Shown: one piece after another, positions 19,985 to 28,627 of the stretch
Layout: each line of letters begins with the position of its first letter
Numbering within the stretch: position 1 is the first letter of the stretch
DNA from: Microbacterium sp. W4I4
GTDB taxonomy: Bacteria; Actinomycetota; Actinomycetes; Actinomycetales; Microbacteriaceae
Length of the DNA stretch: 64,000 nucleotides
Assembly (NCBI RefSeq): GCF_030816235.1
Contig: NZ_JAUSXT010000001.1
Coordinates: 3,720,001 to 3,784,000, forward strand
Reading direction: 5' to 3'
Notes under the pieces: generated by a model
What the model was told of the DNA's origin: nothing
Seen by the model: the letters and a program-made list of their open reading frames with translations, nothing else
Databases searched by the model: none
Made by a program: the position numbers and the translations under genes

Positions 19985-21640
19985 TCAGTTCCGGGATGCG
20001 GCCTGGGCGGCGGCACGCGCCCCGTCGGCGTCGTCGGCATCCAGCGCGGCGGCGGCGATGCGGCGTGCGTCCTCGAGGCTGTGCTGCGCGATCGATCGGC
20101 GCACGTCCGAGAGCGCCGCGGGCGCCATCGACAGGCTGGTCGCGCCGAGTCCGACGAGCACGACGGCCAGCAGCGGGTCGGCCGCGGCCTCGCCGCAGAT
20201 TCCGACGGGCTTGCCCGTGCGGGCGCCGGCGTCCCCGACCTCGCGCACGAGGCGGAGCACGGCCGGGTGCCACGGGTCCTGGAACGAGGCGACCGAGCCG
20301 AGCAGGCGGTCGGCGGCCATCGTGTACTGGGTGAGGTCGTTGGTGCCGATCGAGGCGAAGTCCGCGTGCGCGAGCACCCGGTCGGCCAGCAGCGCGCTGG
20401 CGGGGACCTCGACCATGACTCCGGCGGTCTTCAGCCCGTACTCGCGGGCCAGCTCCGTGAAGTACGCCGTCTCCTCGACGGTGGTGACCATCGGCGCCAT
20501 CACCCACAGGTCCGCTGACGTCGCGGCATCCGCCTCGGCGAGCGCGGTCAGCTGCTCGCGCAGGATGTCCTCGCTGGCGCGCAGCGCCCGAAGGCCGCGC
20601 AGACCCAGTGCCGGGTTCTCCTCGTGTGCGTCGTTGAGGAAGGCCAGGGGCTTGTCGGCGCCGGCATCCAGCATCCGCACGACGACCTTCTTGCCCTCGA
20701 ACTGCTGCAGCAGCTCGATGTAGGTCGCCCGCTGCTGCTCGATCGTCGGCGCCTGCGATGCCGACAGGAACAGGAACTCGGTACGGAACAGGCCCACGCC
20801 CTCCGCACCGCGCGCGACGGCGTCGGCGGCGTCGGCGGGCTTGCCGAGGTTCGCCAGCAGGCTGATGGCCGTGCCATCGGCGAGTGCGCCGGGAGTGACG
20901 GGACCGGACTCCTCGGCGGCGCGAGCCGCGATGCGGTCGGCGACCGTGGCGATCTCGGCCTCCGACGGGGAATCGTTCACGGTGCCGGAGGCGGCATCGA
21001 CGATGACCGTCTGCCCGTCGGTGAGAGAGGCGGCATCGGCTGCGCCCACGACGGCGACGATGCCCTTCTCGCGGGCGAGGATCGCGGTGTGCGAGGTGGG
21101 TCCGCCGTCGGAGGTGATCAGCGCGAGCACCTGGTCGAGCTTGAGCAGCGCGGTGTCGGCGGGGGCGAGGTCACGTGCGACGAGCACGAACGGATGCCCT
21201 GGATCGGGCACACCGGGGGCGGCGACGCCCTTCAGGTGCGCGAGCACGCGCTGGGAGATGTCCTCCAGGTCTGCGGCGCGCTCGCCGAGATAGCCGCCGA
21301 CGGCCTCGAGTGTGGCGCGGAAGCCGGCGAAGGCGTCGTGCACGGCCCACTCGGCGGTGCTGCCGTCATCGAGGCGGGAATCGATCTCGTCCATCAGAGT
21401 GGGGTCCTCGGCGATCATCGCCTGGGCCTCGAGGACCTCCGCGGCGGCACCACCGGCGGAATCCGCCCGCTGCTGCAGATCGGCCGCGACGGCGGAGACA
21501 GCCTCGCGCACGCGGGTGCGCTCGGCATCCGCTCCGGCCGCGCTGGTCTCCTGGGTCGGGATCGGCGGCGCCTCCGTCATCCGCACCACCGGTCCGGACG
21601 CGACGCCCTGACCGATGCCGACTCCGCGCAGGGTGCTCAT
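19985..21640 (-). CDS. ptsI: PTS enzyme I (phosphoenolpyruvate-protein phosphotransferase)
   Basis: Passes phosphate from phosphoenolpyruvate to HPr, the entry step for all PTS sugars. It has 551 residues, close to the usual 560-575. The phospho-His is His184 in GGPTSHTAILAR. The C-terminal TIM-barrel PEP site shows GLFRTEFLF, then the Mg-ligand segment SIGTNDLTQYTMAADR, and the catalytic Cys in GICGEAAADP. Its ATG overlaps the HPr stop (ATGA). Having the general PTS genes inside the mannitol operon suggests mannitol is a main PTS sugar here, or that these genes serve other permeases too. Confidence 0.96.
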   Translation of the reverse strand: MSTLRGVGIGQGVASGPVVRMTEAPPIPTQETSAAGADAERTRVREAVSAVAADLQQRADSAGGAAAEVLEAQAMIAEDPTLMDEIDSRLDDGSTAEWAVHDAFAGFRATLEAVGGYLGERAADLEDISQRVLAHLKGVAAPGVPDPGHPFVLVARDLAPADTALLKLDQVLALITSDGGPTSHTAILAREKGIVAVVGAADAASLTDGQTVIVDAASGTVNDSPSEAEIATVADRIAARAAEESGPVTPGALADGTAISLLANLGKPADAADAVARGAEGVGLFRTEFLFLSASQAPTIEQQRATYIELLQQFEGKKVVVRMLDAGADKPLAFLNDAHEENPALGLRGLRALRASEDILREQLTALAEADAATSADLWVMAPMVTTVEETAYFTELAREYGLKTAGVMVEVPASALLADRVLAHADFASIGTNDLTQYTMAADRLLGSVASFQDPWHPAVLRLVREVGDAGARTGKPVGICGEAAADPLLAVVLVGLGATSLSMAPAALSDVRRSIAQHSLEDARRIAAAALDADDADGARAAAQAASRN

Positions 21641-21915
21641 GCCGCCTCGTCGTGATCGGTGGTGAGCACCTCGGCGAGCGCGTCCAGCACGTCTTCGGCG
21701 TTCTCGCCGTCGGCGGTGAGGACGACATGGTCGCCGAAGTCGATGCCCAGTGCGACGACGGCGAGGATGCTTGCCGCGTTGACCGCCTTGCCGGAGTCCT
21801 TGGCGATGGTGACGGGGATGCCGGCCTCCTTGGCCTTCTGCGCGAACAGCTTGGCAGGGCGGGCGTGCAGGCCGTGCGAGGATCCGACGCGTACGGTGCG
21901 GGAGGTGGCGGTCAT
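21637..21915 (-). CDS. ptsH: HPr phosphocarrier protein
   Basis: Small PTS phosphocarrier of 92 residues, receiving phosphate from EI and giving it to EIIA. The active site is His17 in HGLHARPAKLF. The second helix region KAVNAASILAVVALGI keeps a Ser at the place of the regulatory Ser46 of Firmicutes. A kinase for it is not expected in actinobacteria, so that Ser may be unused. The start lies in an ATGA overlap with the EIIB gene before it, and its stop overlaps ptsI. Confidence 0.95.
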   Translation of the reverse strand: MTATSRTVRVGSSHGLHARPAKLFAQKAKEAGIPVTIAKDSGKAVNAASILAVVALGIDFGDHVVLTADGENAEDVLDALAEVLTTDHDEAA

Positions 21916-22235
21916 GGTGTTTCCTTCCGGTCGTGCGGCGCGGCCATCGCGTCGCGGACGAGACGCAGCGTGCGGCTGCCGTCGAAGTCGGTGAAGGCGT
22001 CGCCGGGGAGGGTGACGACATCGGCGCGCCCGTCGAGCGCAGTGCGGATGGCATCCGCGCGATCGGCGATGTGCGGGCCCACGAGCACCAGGTCGATGCC
22101 TGCGGCGGCGAGCGCCGTGTGCTCGGTGCCGGATTCGGTCGACCACGCGAGTCCCGCGCTCATGGCGGCTTTCGCGAGCCGCTGAGCGACGAACGTGCTC
22201 GACGCACCGGCGCCGCACACCACGAGAATCCGCAT
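21912..22235 (-). CDS. Stand-alone PTS EIIB-like protein (lactose/cellobiose type)
   Basis: Single-domain EIIB-like protein, 107 residues. The P-loop VVCGAGASSTF holds the likely phospho-cysteine (Cys8). The following helix-strand pattern with LAAAGIDLVLVGP is typical of lactose/cellobiose EIIB. ATG 22235 is chosen because GGAAGG lies about 8 bases upstream. It is the first gene of the EIIB-HPr-EI-EIICB-EIIA-MtlD run. The window holds no matching EIIC or EIIA, and EIICB already has its own EIIB. It may serve a remote permease or act as a regulator, for example on the PRD protein encoded opposite. Confidence 0.85.
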   Translation of the reverse strand: MRILVVCGAGASSTFVAQRLAKAAMSAGLAWSTESGTEHTALAAAGIDLVLVGPHIADRADAIRTALDGRADVVTLPGDAFTDFDGSRTLRLVRDAMAAPHDRKETP

Positions 22236-22295
22236 CGATCTTCCTTCCCACATACAGTGTGTCCGAGGCTCTCAGCGTGCTTCCAGCAAGCTTCT

Positions 22296-22311
22296 TTCCG
22301 CCCCTGCGGAA
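22296..22311. promoter_or_regulatory. Inverted repeat between the PTS operon and its antiterminator gene
   Basis: TTCCGC-CCCT-GCGGAA is a perfect 6-bp inverted repeat in the 151-bp divergent gap. A second copy of TTCCGCCC follows at about 22319-22326. Another near-palindrome, CACATACAGTGTG (22249-22261), lies just before the EIIB start. Either could be an operator; no family is recognised. Confidence 0.3.
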
Positions 22312-22386
22312 CACGGGTTTCCGCCCGGGTCGGCGCTCCTGCTGGCATCATGGAGGCGCGGGGTCGTCGATGAGGAAGGCGGGCGG

Positions 22387-22510
22387 ATGTCGCGTCAGCG
22401 TCAGGATCAGCTGCTCGCCGTGCTCCTGCGGCAGGACTCCTGGGCGACCGCTTCGAGCCTCGCCGACCAGCTCGGGGTGACTCCGCGCAGCATCCGCTCC
22501 TACGTGGCGG
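22387..22510 (+). pseudogene. Frameshifted N-terminal HTH part of the PRD antiterminator/MtlR-like regulator
   Basis: ATG 22387 opens a helix-turn-helix domain (SSLADQLGVTPRSIRSYV) typical of the start of MtlR/BglG-type PRD activators. The frame then runs into an unrelated sequence and stops at 22665. Removing one G at 22509-22510 (in GTGGCGGCACC) lets the reading continue without a break, as SYVA-HLNARTAGGDAVESG, into the long PRD frame that follows. This is therefore the broken front of one gene spanning 22387-24304. It could be a true mutation, a sequencing error or recoding. Confidence 0.8.
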
Positions 22511-22597
22511 CACCTCAACGCCCGCACCGCGGGCGGCGATGCCGTCGAGTCGGGTCCGGCCGGATACCGCGCGGGCCCGCACGCCGCCGATGCCGCG

Positions 22598-24304
22598 GTG
22601 ACACCGGAGTCCCTGGGCACGCCGCGCGGGCGCCTGCACCGCCTGACCCGCACGCTCATCGATGAGGCGGACGGCATCGACGTGTACGACACCGCCCTGG
22701 CCCTGCACGTCAGCGAGACGACCCTCGAGAACGACCTGGCCCGCGTCCGGGCGCTGCTGGACGGCAGCGACGTCCGGCTGGAACGAGACCGCGATCGCCT
22801 CCGGCTGCGCGGCGACGAGCACTCGCTGCGCCGGCTGCTGAGCAGGCTCGCGCAGGATGAGATGGACGCCGGGCCCCTGCGCGCCGACGCCCTGCAGCGG
22901 GCACTCGCGCCCGAGGCGGTACCTGCCCGCGCGGTCGGACCGTTCAAGGCGGAGCTGGTGCGCGAGCTCGGCGCGCTCGGCTACTTCGTCAACGAGCTGG
23001 CCATCAGCGACGTGCTGCTGCACATCACCATCGCCGCCGAGCGGGTCGCGGTCGGCCGGGCACTCGAGGAGCGCGCCGGCGTCGCGGATGACGCGACCAC
23101 CGCTGTCGGCGAGTCGATCGCGCGGCTCGCGCAGCAGCACTTCGGCGTCGCGCTCGGCGACGGCGATCGCGAGCACCTGGCCAACCTGGTGCTGACACGC
23201 GTGGTCACGCCGGGGGAGCAGGCGCACCGCCGCGCCGCGCGCAGCACGGATCCGGTGGTCGAGCAGGCGGTCCGCGCCGAGATCGAGGAGGCCGCGCGCG
23301 ATTATCAGGTCGACCTCGTCGACGATGCGTTCATCGAGCGGCTCACCCTGCACGTGCAGAACCTGCTGCGGCGCTCGCAGGAGCAGGCCTGGACGCGCAA
23401 TCCGCTCACCCAGTCGCTGAAGGCGTCGTATCCGATGATCTTCGACGTCGCCGTCTCGATCGCCAGCGGCCTGCACGACCGCCTCGGCGTGCCGCTGCAG
23501 GAGGACGAGATCGCGTACATCGCGATGCATGTCGGCGGACGTCTGGAGCGCAGCAGGGCGGCGGATGCCATCCTCACCGCGACCATCGTCTGCCCCGGCT
23601 ACCAGGAGCTGCAGGAGCTGCTGCGCTCCAGCGTGGACCGCTCGCTCGGCCGCCTCATCGAGGTCGTGCGGGTGGACACCAGCGTGGACCCGGACTGGTC
23701 GTCGCTGGACACGGATCTCGTGCTCAGCACGATCCCCGTGGCCGGTGCCGACGAGCGCATCGTGCGCATCAGTCCGTTCCTCGCCGAGGCCGACATCGAG
23801 CGCGTGCAGCAGGCGGCCGCCCGCATCCGCAGGGCGCGACGGCTGAGCAGGCTCCGTGAAGAGCTGCAGCGCTATTTCTCGCCCGAGGCCTTCGTCGTCC
23901 CCGTTCCGGACGCGGGTCAGGAGCAGATCATCCGACTGCTGGGCGGGCGGCTGGCGGCGGCCGGGCTGATCGGCGAGGACTACATCGAGAACACGATCGC
24001 CCGTGAGCGGATGTCCTCCACCGCATTCACGGATGCGCTGGCCGTGCCGCACGCCCTGCAGATGACCGCACAGCGCACCGCGATCGCGATCGGCATCGCC
24101 GACGGTTCCGTCGCCTGGGGTGGCGGACGGGTGCAGGTGGTGGCGCTCGCCGCGTTCAGCGAGGGCGATCGCGAGGCGTTCCAGACGGTCTTCGAGCAGC
24201 TCGTGGAGGTGTTCAGCGAGCGCGACAGCGTGCAGCGCATCGTGCGCCGCTCAAGCGCCTTCGACGAGTTCCTGGACGAGCTCGTCGCCGTGATCGACGG
24301 CTGA
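22598..24304 (+). CDS. PRD-containing PTS transcription regulator (MtlR/BglG-like), main frame after frameshift
   Basis: The body of a PTS-controlled activator or antiterminator. GTG 22598 merely opens the frame; the real start is probably ATG 22387, one frame away. Visible order: a second HTH-like region (VSETTLENDLARV), two PRD domains (about residues 100-310, with conserved His in AQQHFGVALG and YIAMHVGG), an EIIB-like domain (about 320-410, with TIVCPGYQ), and an EIIA-type domain at the C-terminus with His in LAVPHALQ. This architecture belongs to mannitol-type activators. It is divergent from the mannitol PTS operon, its likely target. Without the N-terminal HTH the product may not bind DNA. 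Confidence 0.85.
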   Translation: MTPESLGTPRGRLHRLTRTLIDEADGIDVYDTALALHVSETTLENDLARVRALLDGSDVRLERDRDRLRLRGDEHSLRRLLSRLAQDEMDAGPLRADALQRALAPEAVPARAVGPFKAELVRELGALGYFVNELAISDVLLHITIAAERVAVGRALEERAGVADDATTAVGESIARLAQQHFGVALGDGDREHLANLVLTRVVTPGEQAHRRAARSTDPVVEQAVRAEIEEAARDYQVDLVDDAFIERLTLHVQNLLRRSQEQAWTRNPLTQSLKASYPMIFDVAVSIASGLHDRLGVPLQEDEIAYIAMHVGGRLERSRAADAILTATIVCPGYQELQELLRSSVDRSLGRLIEVVRVDTSVDPDWSSLDTDLVLSTIPVAGADERIVRISPFLAEADIERVQQAAARIRRARRLSRLREELQRYFSPEAFVVPVPDAGQEQIIRLLGGRLAAAGLIGEDYIENTIARERMSSTAFTDALAVPHALQMTAQRTAIAIGIADGSVAWGGGRVQVVALAAFSEGDREAFQTVFEQLVEVFSERDSVQRIVRRSSAFDEFLDELVAVIDG

Positions 24305-24316
24305 GCCATCGACGGC

Positions 24317-24334
24317 CGACGGACCGGTCCGTCG
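24317..24334. terminator. Bidirectional terminator between convergent genes
   Basis: CGACGGACC-GGTCCGTCG is a perfect 18-base palindrome between the PRD regulator (plus) and the HPr-like gene (minus). The flanking TGAG and CTCA can extend the stem. Confidence 0.6.
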
Positions 24335-24335
24335 C

Positions 24336-24602
24336 TCAGGACGGGCTGAGCACGGCCTCCAGCGCGTCCAGCAGCGCGTGCGCCGCCGGGGAGTCGGCGA
24401 CCTCGAGGGTCACCTCGTCTCCGGTGGCGATCGCGAGATCCATCACGGCGAGCACGCTGGAGAGGTCGGCGCTCTCCCCGGAGCCGGTCGACAGCACGAC
24501 ACGGGAGTCGTGGGCCTGCACGAGGCGGGCGAGCTCCGCGACCGGGCGCGCGTGCGCCCCATCGTCCACGCCGACTACGACCCGCCTGCGCAGAGTGCTC
24601 AT
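24336..24602 (-). CDS. Second HPr-family protein
   Basis: HPr-like protein of 88 residues. His17 in AHARPVAEL lies at the phosphocarrier position, and the middle helix SADLSSVLAVMDLAIATG follows the HPr pattern. It lacks the usual Gly-Leu before the active His (here DGA), so its partners may differ from those of the ptsH product. ATG 24602 overlaps the phosphohexomutase stop (ATGA), which places it at the end of a nucleoside/sugar-phosphate operon instead of the PTS operon. It may be a dedicated carrier for a different PTS or a regulator. Confidence 0.85.
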   Translation of the reverse strand: MSTLRRRVVVGVDDGAHARPVAELARLVQAHDSRVVLSTGSGESADLSSVLAVMDLAIATGDEVTLEVADSPAAHALLDALEAVLSPS

Positions 24603-26302
24603 TCCCGCTCCGCGAGCAGCTCCCGCACGGCGTGCTCCAGTTCGGCGACCGCTGCCGCGGCGTCGGCTGCGGAGTCCGCGCGTGCGTCGATGTACACCTT
24701 CAGCTTGGGTTCGGTGCCGCTGGGGCGCACCACCACCCGCGAGCCGTCCGTGAGGCGGTAGCGCAGCACGTCGCCCACCGGCATCCCCGACTCGCCGCGC
24801 GAGAGATCGTCGACGCTCTCGACGCGGCGGCTGCCGAAGGAGGACGGATGCTGACCGCGCAGCGAGGTCATCGTGTTCGAGATGATCGACACGTCCTCGA
24901 CGCGGATCGACACCTGACCGCTGGCGAAGTGCCCGATCTCGGCACCGAGTTCCTCCAGGAGCCCGGCGATGGTGGTCTCCCGTACGCGGGCCTCGGCGGC
25001 CAGGCCCAGCATGGCGACGGCCGCCGAGATGCCGTCCTTGTCGCGGACGGTGCCGGGATTGACGAGATAGCCGAGCGCCTCCTCGAAGCCGTAGACCATG
25101 CCCGGTGCACGCGAGATCCACTTGAAGCCGGTGAGGGTCTCGTGGAACCCCAACCCGTACGCGGCGGCGATCGCGCCGAGACCGGGGGAGGAGACCAGCG
25201 AGCAGGCCAGCGAAGCGCCCGGCCCCGGTGTCTGGCCGTTCTTGGCCTCGCCGTTCCGGGCCTCGCGCGCGGCGCGCCAGCCCAGCAGCAGGCCGACCTC
25301 GTTGCCGGTCAGACGGCGCCAGCCGCCCTCGACGTCCGCGTCGGGGATCGCCACGGCGAGGCGGTCGGCGTCGGGGTCGTTGGCGATGATGAACTCGGCA
25401 TCCGCCGTGCGGGCGCGGGCGAACGCGAGATCCATCGCCCCGGGCTCCTCGGGGTTCGGGAACGAGACCGTCCGGAACGTCGGGTCGGGATCGCGCTGCT
25501 CGTCGACGATGCGCGGCGCCGGGTAGCCGGCGGCCTTGACGACGCGGGAGAACGTCTCCCAGCCCACGCCGTGCATCGCGGTGTACACCCAGCGCATCTC
25601 CTGCACGCCGAACGGTGCGGGGGCGACGGCGGCGGTCGCGGCGATGTAGGCCTCCACGACCTCCTCGCCGGCCGTCTCGTACGCGTCCGAGCGGGGGAGC
25701 ATCCTGACGTCGCCGGCATCCGCCACCCGCTGGATGTGCGCCGCGATCTCGGCGTCCGCCGGTGAGACGATCTGCGAGCCGTCGTCGTCGCCGCCCAGGT
25801 ACACCTTGTAGCCGTTGTCGTCGGGCGGGTTGTGACTGGCGGTGACCATCACCCCTGCATCCGCACCGAAGTGCCGCACCGCGAAGGCGAGCACCGGCGT
25901 CGGCAGCAGCCGCGGCAGCAGGACCGCGCGAAGACCGGCTCCGGCGAACAGCTCGGCCGAATCGAGGGCGAACCGGCGGGAGTTGCGGCGCCCGTCATAG
26001 CCGATCACGACCGTGGGACGGGGTGTGCGGGCCAGCAGGTAGCCGGCGAAACCCCCGGCGGCCTGGGCGACCAGCACCCGGTTCATCCGGTTGCTGCCGG
26101 CGGCGATCGCCCCGCGCAGGCCGGCGGTGCCGAAGGCCAGTCGAGATCCGAAGCGGTCGTCGAGATCGGCGATCGCCGCCGCCTCACCGTTCGCGGCGCG
26201 GGTGATGATTCCGGCGAGCTCGTCGCGGGTCTCGGCATCCGGGTCCTGACGCAGCCAGGCGCGGGCCTGGTCCAGCCGTTCGTCGGTCGAGGCGGTCATC
26301 AC
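24599..26302 (-). CDS. Phospho-sugar mutase (phosphoglucomutase/phosphomannomutase family)
   Basis: Moves phosphate between positions on a sugar. It has 567 residues, the long PGM2/PmmB type. The catalytic serine is Ser156 in TASHNPPDDNGYK. The metal loop DPDADR comes around residue 290. A sugar-binding GFEEALGY segment follows, and the phosphate-binding end is RPSGTEPK. The substrate may be ribose-1-phosphate/deoxyribose-1-phosphate or hexose phosphates. Coupling to punA (start GTG 26302 or ATG 26299, both overlapping its stop) favours handling of the sugar phosphate released there, but that is inference. PmmB beside a purine phosphorylase gene is also known in Mycobacterium tuberculosis. 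Confidence 0.9.
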   Translation of the reverse strand: MMTASTDERLDQARAWLRQDPDAETRDELAGIITRAANGEAAAIADLDDRFGSRLAFGTAGLRGAIAAGSNRMNRVLVAQAAGGFAGYLLARTPRPTVVIGYDGRRNSRRFALDSAELFAGAGLRAVLLPRLLPTPVLAFAVRHFGADAGVMVTASHNPPDDNGYKVYLGGDDDGSQIVSPADAEIAAHIQRVADAGDVRMLPRSDAYETAGEEVVEAYIAATAAVAPAPFGVQEMRWVYTAMHGVGWETFSRVVKAAGYPAPRIVDEQRDPDPTFRTVSFPNPEEPGAMDLAFARARTADAEFIIANDPDADRLAVAIPDADVEGGWRRLTGNEVGLLLGWRAAREARNGEAKNGQTPGPGASLACSLVSSPGLGAIAAAYGLGFHETLTGFKWISRAPGMVYGFEEALGYLVNPGTVRDKDGISAAVAMLGLAAEARVRETTIAGLLEELGAEIGHFASGQVSIRVEDVSIISNTMTSLRGQHPSSFGSRRVESVDDLSRGESGMPVGDVLRYRLTDGSRVVVRPSGTEPKLKVYIDARADSAADAAAAVAELEHAVRELLAERE

Positions 26303-27132
26303 AGCGCCTCGATCACGCGCGCCAGCAGTGCCGAGATCACGGGCTCGGCCTCGCGGCCGGCCTCGATGACCTCGGTGTGGCTGAGCGGAGTCTTCTGGAT
26401 GCCGGCGGCCAGGTTCGTGATGAGCGAGAAACCGAGGATCTCCATGCCGGCTTCACGCGCGGCGATGGCCTCGAGCGCGGTGGACATGCCGACGATGTGT
26501 CCGCCGATGGCCTTGGCCATCTGCACCTCGGCCGGCGTCTCGTAGTGCGGACCGCGGAACTGCGTGTAGATGCCCTCGTCCAGGCTCGCATCGACCGTGC
26601 GGGCGATGTCGCGCAGGCGCTGCGAGTACAGGTCGGTCAGGTCGATGAAGGTCGCGCCCTCCAGGGGCGAGTCGGCCGTCAGGTTGATGTGGTCGCTGAT
26701 CAGGACGGGCTGTCCCGGCTTCCAGGTCTCACGGATGCCGCCGGCGCCGTTGGTGAGCACCATGGTCTTCACCCCGGTGGCGGCCGCGGTGCGCACGCTG
26801 TGCACCACACGGCGAACGCCGTGACCCTCGTAGTAGTGCGTGCGGGCGCCGATCACGAGCACATTGCGGCCGTCGGCGGTGCGGATGCTGCGCAGCGTGC
26901 CGACGTGTCCCTCCAGCGCCGGCTTGGAGAATCCGGTCACCTCGGTGGCCGGGATCGTGGCGACGGTCTCGCCGATGAGCTCGGCGGCTTTGCCCCAGCC
27001 CGATCCCAGGGTGAGGGCGATGTCGTGGTGGTCTACCCCGGTGAGGCGCGCGATGTCGGCGGCGGCCTGGGCGGCGACCTCGAACGGGTTCGAGTTCGGG
27101 TCGTCGAGGGGGTGCGTGAGAGTGTCTTGCAT
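26299..27132 (-). CDS. punA: Purine nucleoside phosphorylase
   Basis: Cleaves inosine, guanosine and deoxy forms with phosphate. The protein has 277 residues, of the trimeric PNP class. Family features are LGSGWG (phosphate loop), RTHYYEGHG, LTNGAGGI, the purine-site region GPHYETPAEV, and GMSTALEAIAAREAG. The gene starts at ATG 27132 and is divergent from lpdA with 54 bp between. It complements the deaminases and phosphorylase at 9049-11906, so the window encodes uptake, deamination and phosphorolysis for both base classes. Confidence 0.95.
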   Translation of the reverse strand: MQDTLTHPLDDPNSNPFEVAAQAAADIARLTGVDHHDIALTLGSGWGKAAELIGETVATIPATEVTGFSKPALEGHVGTLRSIRTADGRNVLVIGARTHYYEGHGVRRVVHSVRTAAATGVKTMVLTNGAGGIRETWKPGQPVLISDHINLTADSPLEGATFIDLTDLYSQRLRDIARTVDASLDEGIYTQFRGPHYETPAEVQMAKAIGGHIVGMSTALEAIAAREAGMEILGFSLITNLAAGIQKTPLSHTEVIEAGREAEPVISALLARVIEAL

Positions 27133-27186
27133 GAGTCCACTCTAGGAATGTGCGGGGCGGTCTGCCAGTACGAGAGAATGGAGTAC

Positions 27187-28626
27187 ATGTCTCAGACTTC
27201 CTTCGCCAACAGGCAGAGCGTGGCCGTCCTCGGTGGCGGCCCCGGCGGGTACGAAGCAGCACTCGCCGCTGCGCAGCTGGGGGCCGAGGTGACCCTCGTC
27301 GAGCGCGTCGGCGTCGGCGGCTCCGCGGTGCTCACGGATGTGGTGCCCTCGAAGAGCCTCATCGCCACGGCGGATGCCGCTGTCGCCATCTCCGAGGCGA
27401 CCGACCTGGGCGTGCAGTTCTACGCGAAGGGCGGCGACGGCAAGCCGCTGAAGCCCGAGATCGCGATCAATCTGGCGGCCGTCAACAAGCGGCTGGTCGC
27501 CCTCGCGGGCCAGCAGTCCGAGGATATGCGGGCCACGCTCCTCGAGGCGGGGGTGCGCATCCTGTCCGGCCACGGCCGACTCGAGGGGCCGAATGCGATC
27601 GTCGTGGCGACCGGTCCCGGTGGCACGGACTTCGACCGCGTCGAGGCCGATACCGTGGTCGTGTCGGTGGGCGCCTCTCCGCGCGAGCTGGATTCGGCCA
27701 AGCCCGATGGTGAGCGCATCCTCACCTGGACGCAGCTGTACGACATGAAGGCGCTGCCCGAGCACCTGATCGTGGTGGGCTCGGGCGTCACCGGCGCCGA
27801 GTTCGCCTCGGCGTACATGAACCTCGGAGCAAAGGTCACCCTGATCTCCAGCCGTGACCAGGTGCTTCCCGGTGAGGACAGGGACGCCGCGAAGGTGCTC
27901 GAGAAGGTCTTCAAGCGCGGCGGCATGCAGGTGCTCTCGAAGTCCCGCGCCGAGAAGGTCGAGCGCACCGATGACGGCGTGATGGTGACGCTGTCGGACG
28001 GCCGCACCGTCGAGGGCAGTCACTGCCTGATGGCGGTCGGCTCGATCCCGAACACCGCCGGCATCGGGCTGGAGGAGGCCGGCATCGAGCTGACCGAGTC
28101 CGGTCACGTGCGGGTCAACCGTGTGGCGCGCACCTCGGTTCCGAACGTGTACGCGGTCGGAGACTGCACGAACTTCTTCCCCCTGGCCTCCGTCGCCTCG
28201 ATGCAGGGCCGCACCGCGGTGTTCCACGCGCTCGGCGACATCGTCATCCCGCTCGAGGTGCGCAAGATCACGGCGAACATCTTCACCGCCCCCGAGATCG
28301 CGACCGTCGGATTCTCGGAGGCGGACATCGAGAACGGCCTTGCGGACGGCTTCGCCTACAAGCTGCCGCTGGCGGCGAACCCGCGCGCGAAGATGATGGG
28401 CATCAAGGACGGCTTCGTGAAGGTCATCGCCCGCAAGGGGTCGGGAACGGTGATCGGCGGCGTGATCGTGGCGCCGAAGGCATCCGAGCTGATCTACCCG
28501 CTGGCGATCGCTGTCGAGCGCCGGCTGAACGTCGACCAGGTCTCGCGCGTGTTCGCCGCCTACCCCTCGCTGTCCACGAGCATCACGGACGCGACCCGGG
28601 CGATGCACGTCGTGAACTTCGGCTGA
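27187..28626 (+). CDS. lpdA: NAD(P)H-quinone oxidoreductase of the LpdA type (flavoprotein disulfide reductase family)
   Basis: FAD flavoprotein of 479 residues. The order is FAD site GGGPGGYEAALAAAQLG, NAD site VVGSGVTGAEFASAYMNLG, second FAD motif VYAVGDC, and a dimerisation domain from about 355. True lipoamide dehydrogenases have two redox Cys after the first FAD motif; here the segment is GGSAVLTDVVPSKSL, with neither. It most resembles M. tuberculosis LpdA (Rv3303c), which also lacks the normal pair and reduces quinones. ATG 27178, 9 bases upstream, is an equally possible start. Confidence 0.9.
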   Translation: MSQTSFANRQSVAVLGGGPGGYEAALAAAQLGAEVTLVERVGVGGSAVLTDVVPSKSLIATADAAVAISEATDLGVQFYAKGGDGKPLKPEIAINLAAVNKRLVALAGQQSEDMRATLLEAGVRILSGHGRLEGPNAIVVATGPGGTDFDRVEADTVVVSVGASPRELDSAKPDGERILTWTQLYDMKALPEHLIVVGSGVTGAEFASAYMNLGAKVTLISSRDQVLPGEDRDAAKVLEKVFKRGGMQVLSKSRAEKVERTDDGVMVTLSDGRTVEGSHCLMAVGSIPNTAGIGLEEAGIELTESGHVRVNRVARTSVPNVYAVGDCTNFFPLASVASMQGRTAVFHALGDIVIPLEVRKITANIFTAPEIATVGFSEADIENGLADGFAYKLPLAANPRAKMMGIKDGFVKVIARKGSGTVIGGVIVAPKASELIYPLAIAVERRLNVDQVSRVFAAYPSLSTSITDATRAMHVVNFG

Positions 28627-28627
28627 C

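Noticed and set aside
22160..24052. 630-residue minus-strand frame opposite the PRD regulator
   Set aside because: GC-rich shadow; the plus strand has PRD and EIIA motifs and the minus product has no recognisable features.
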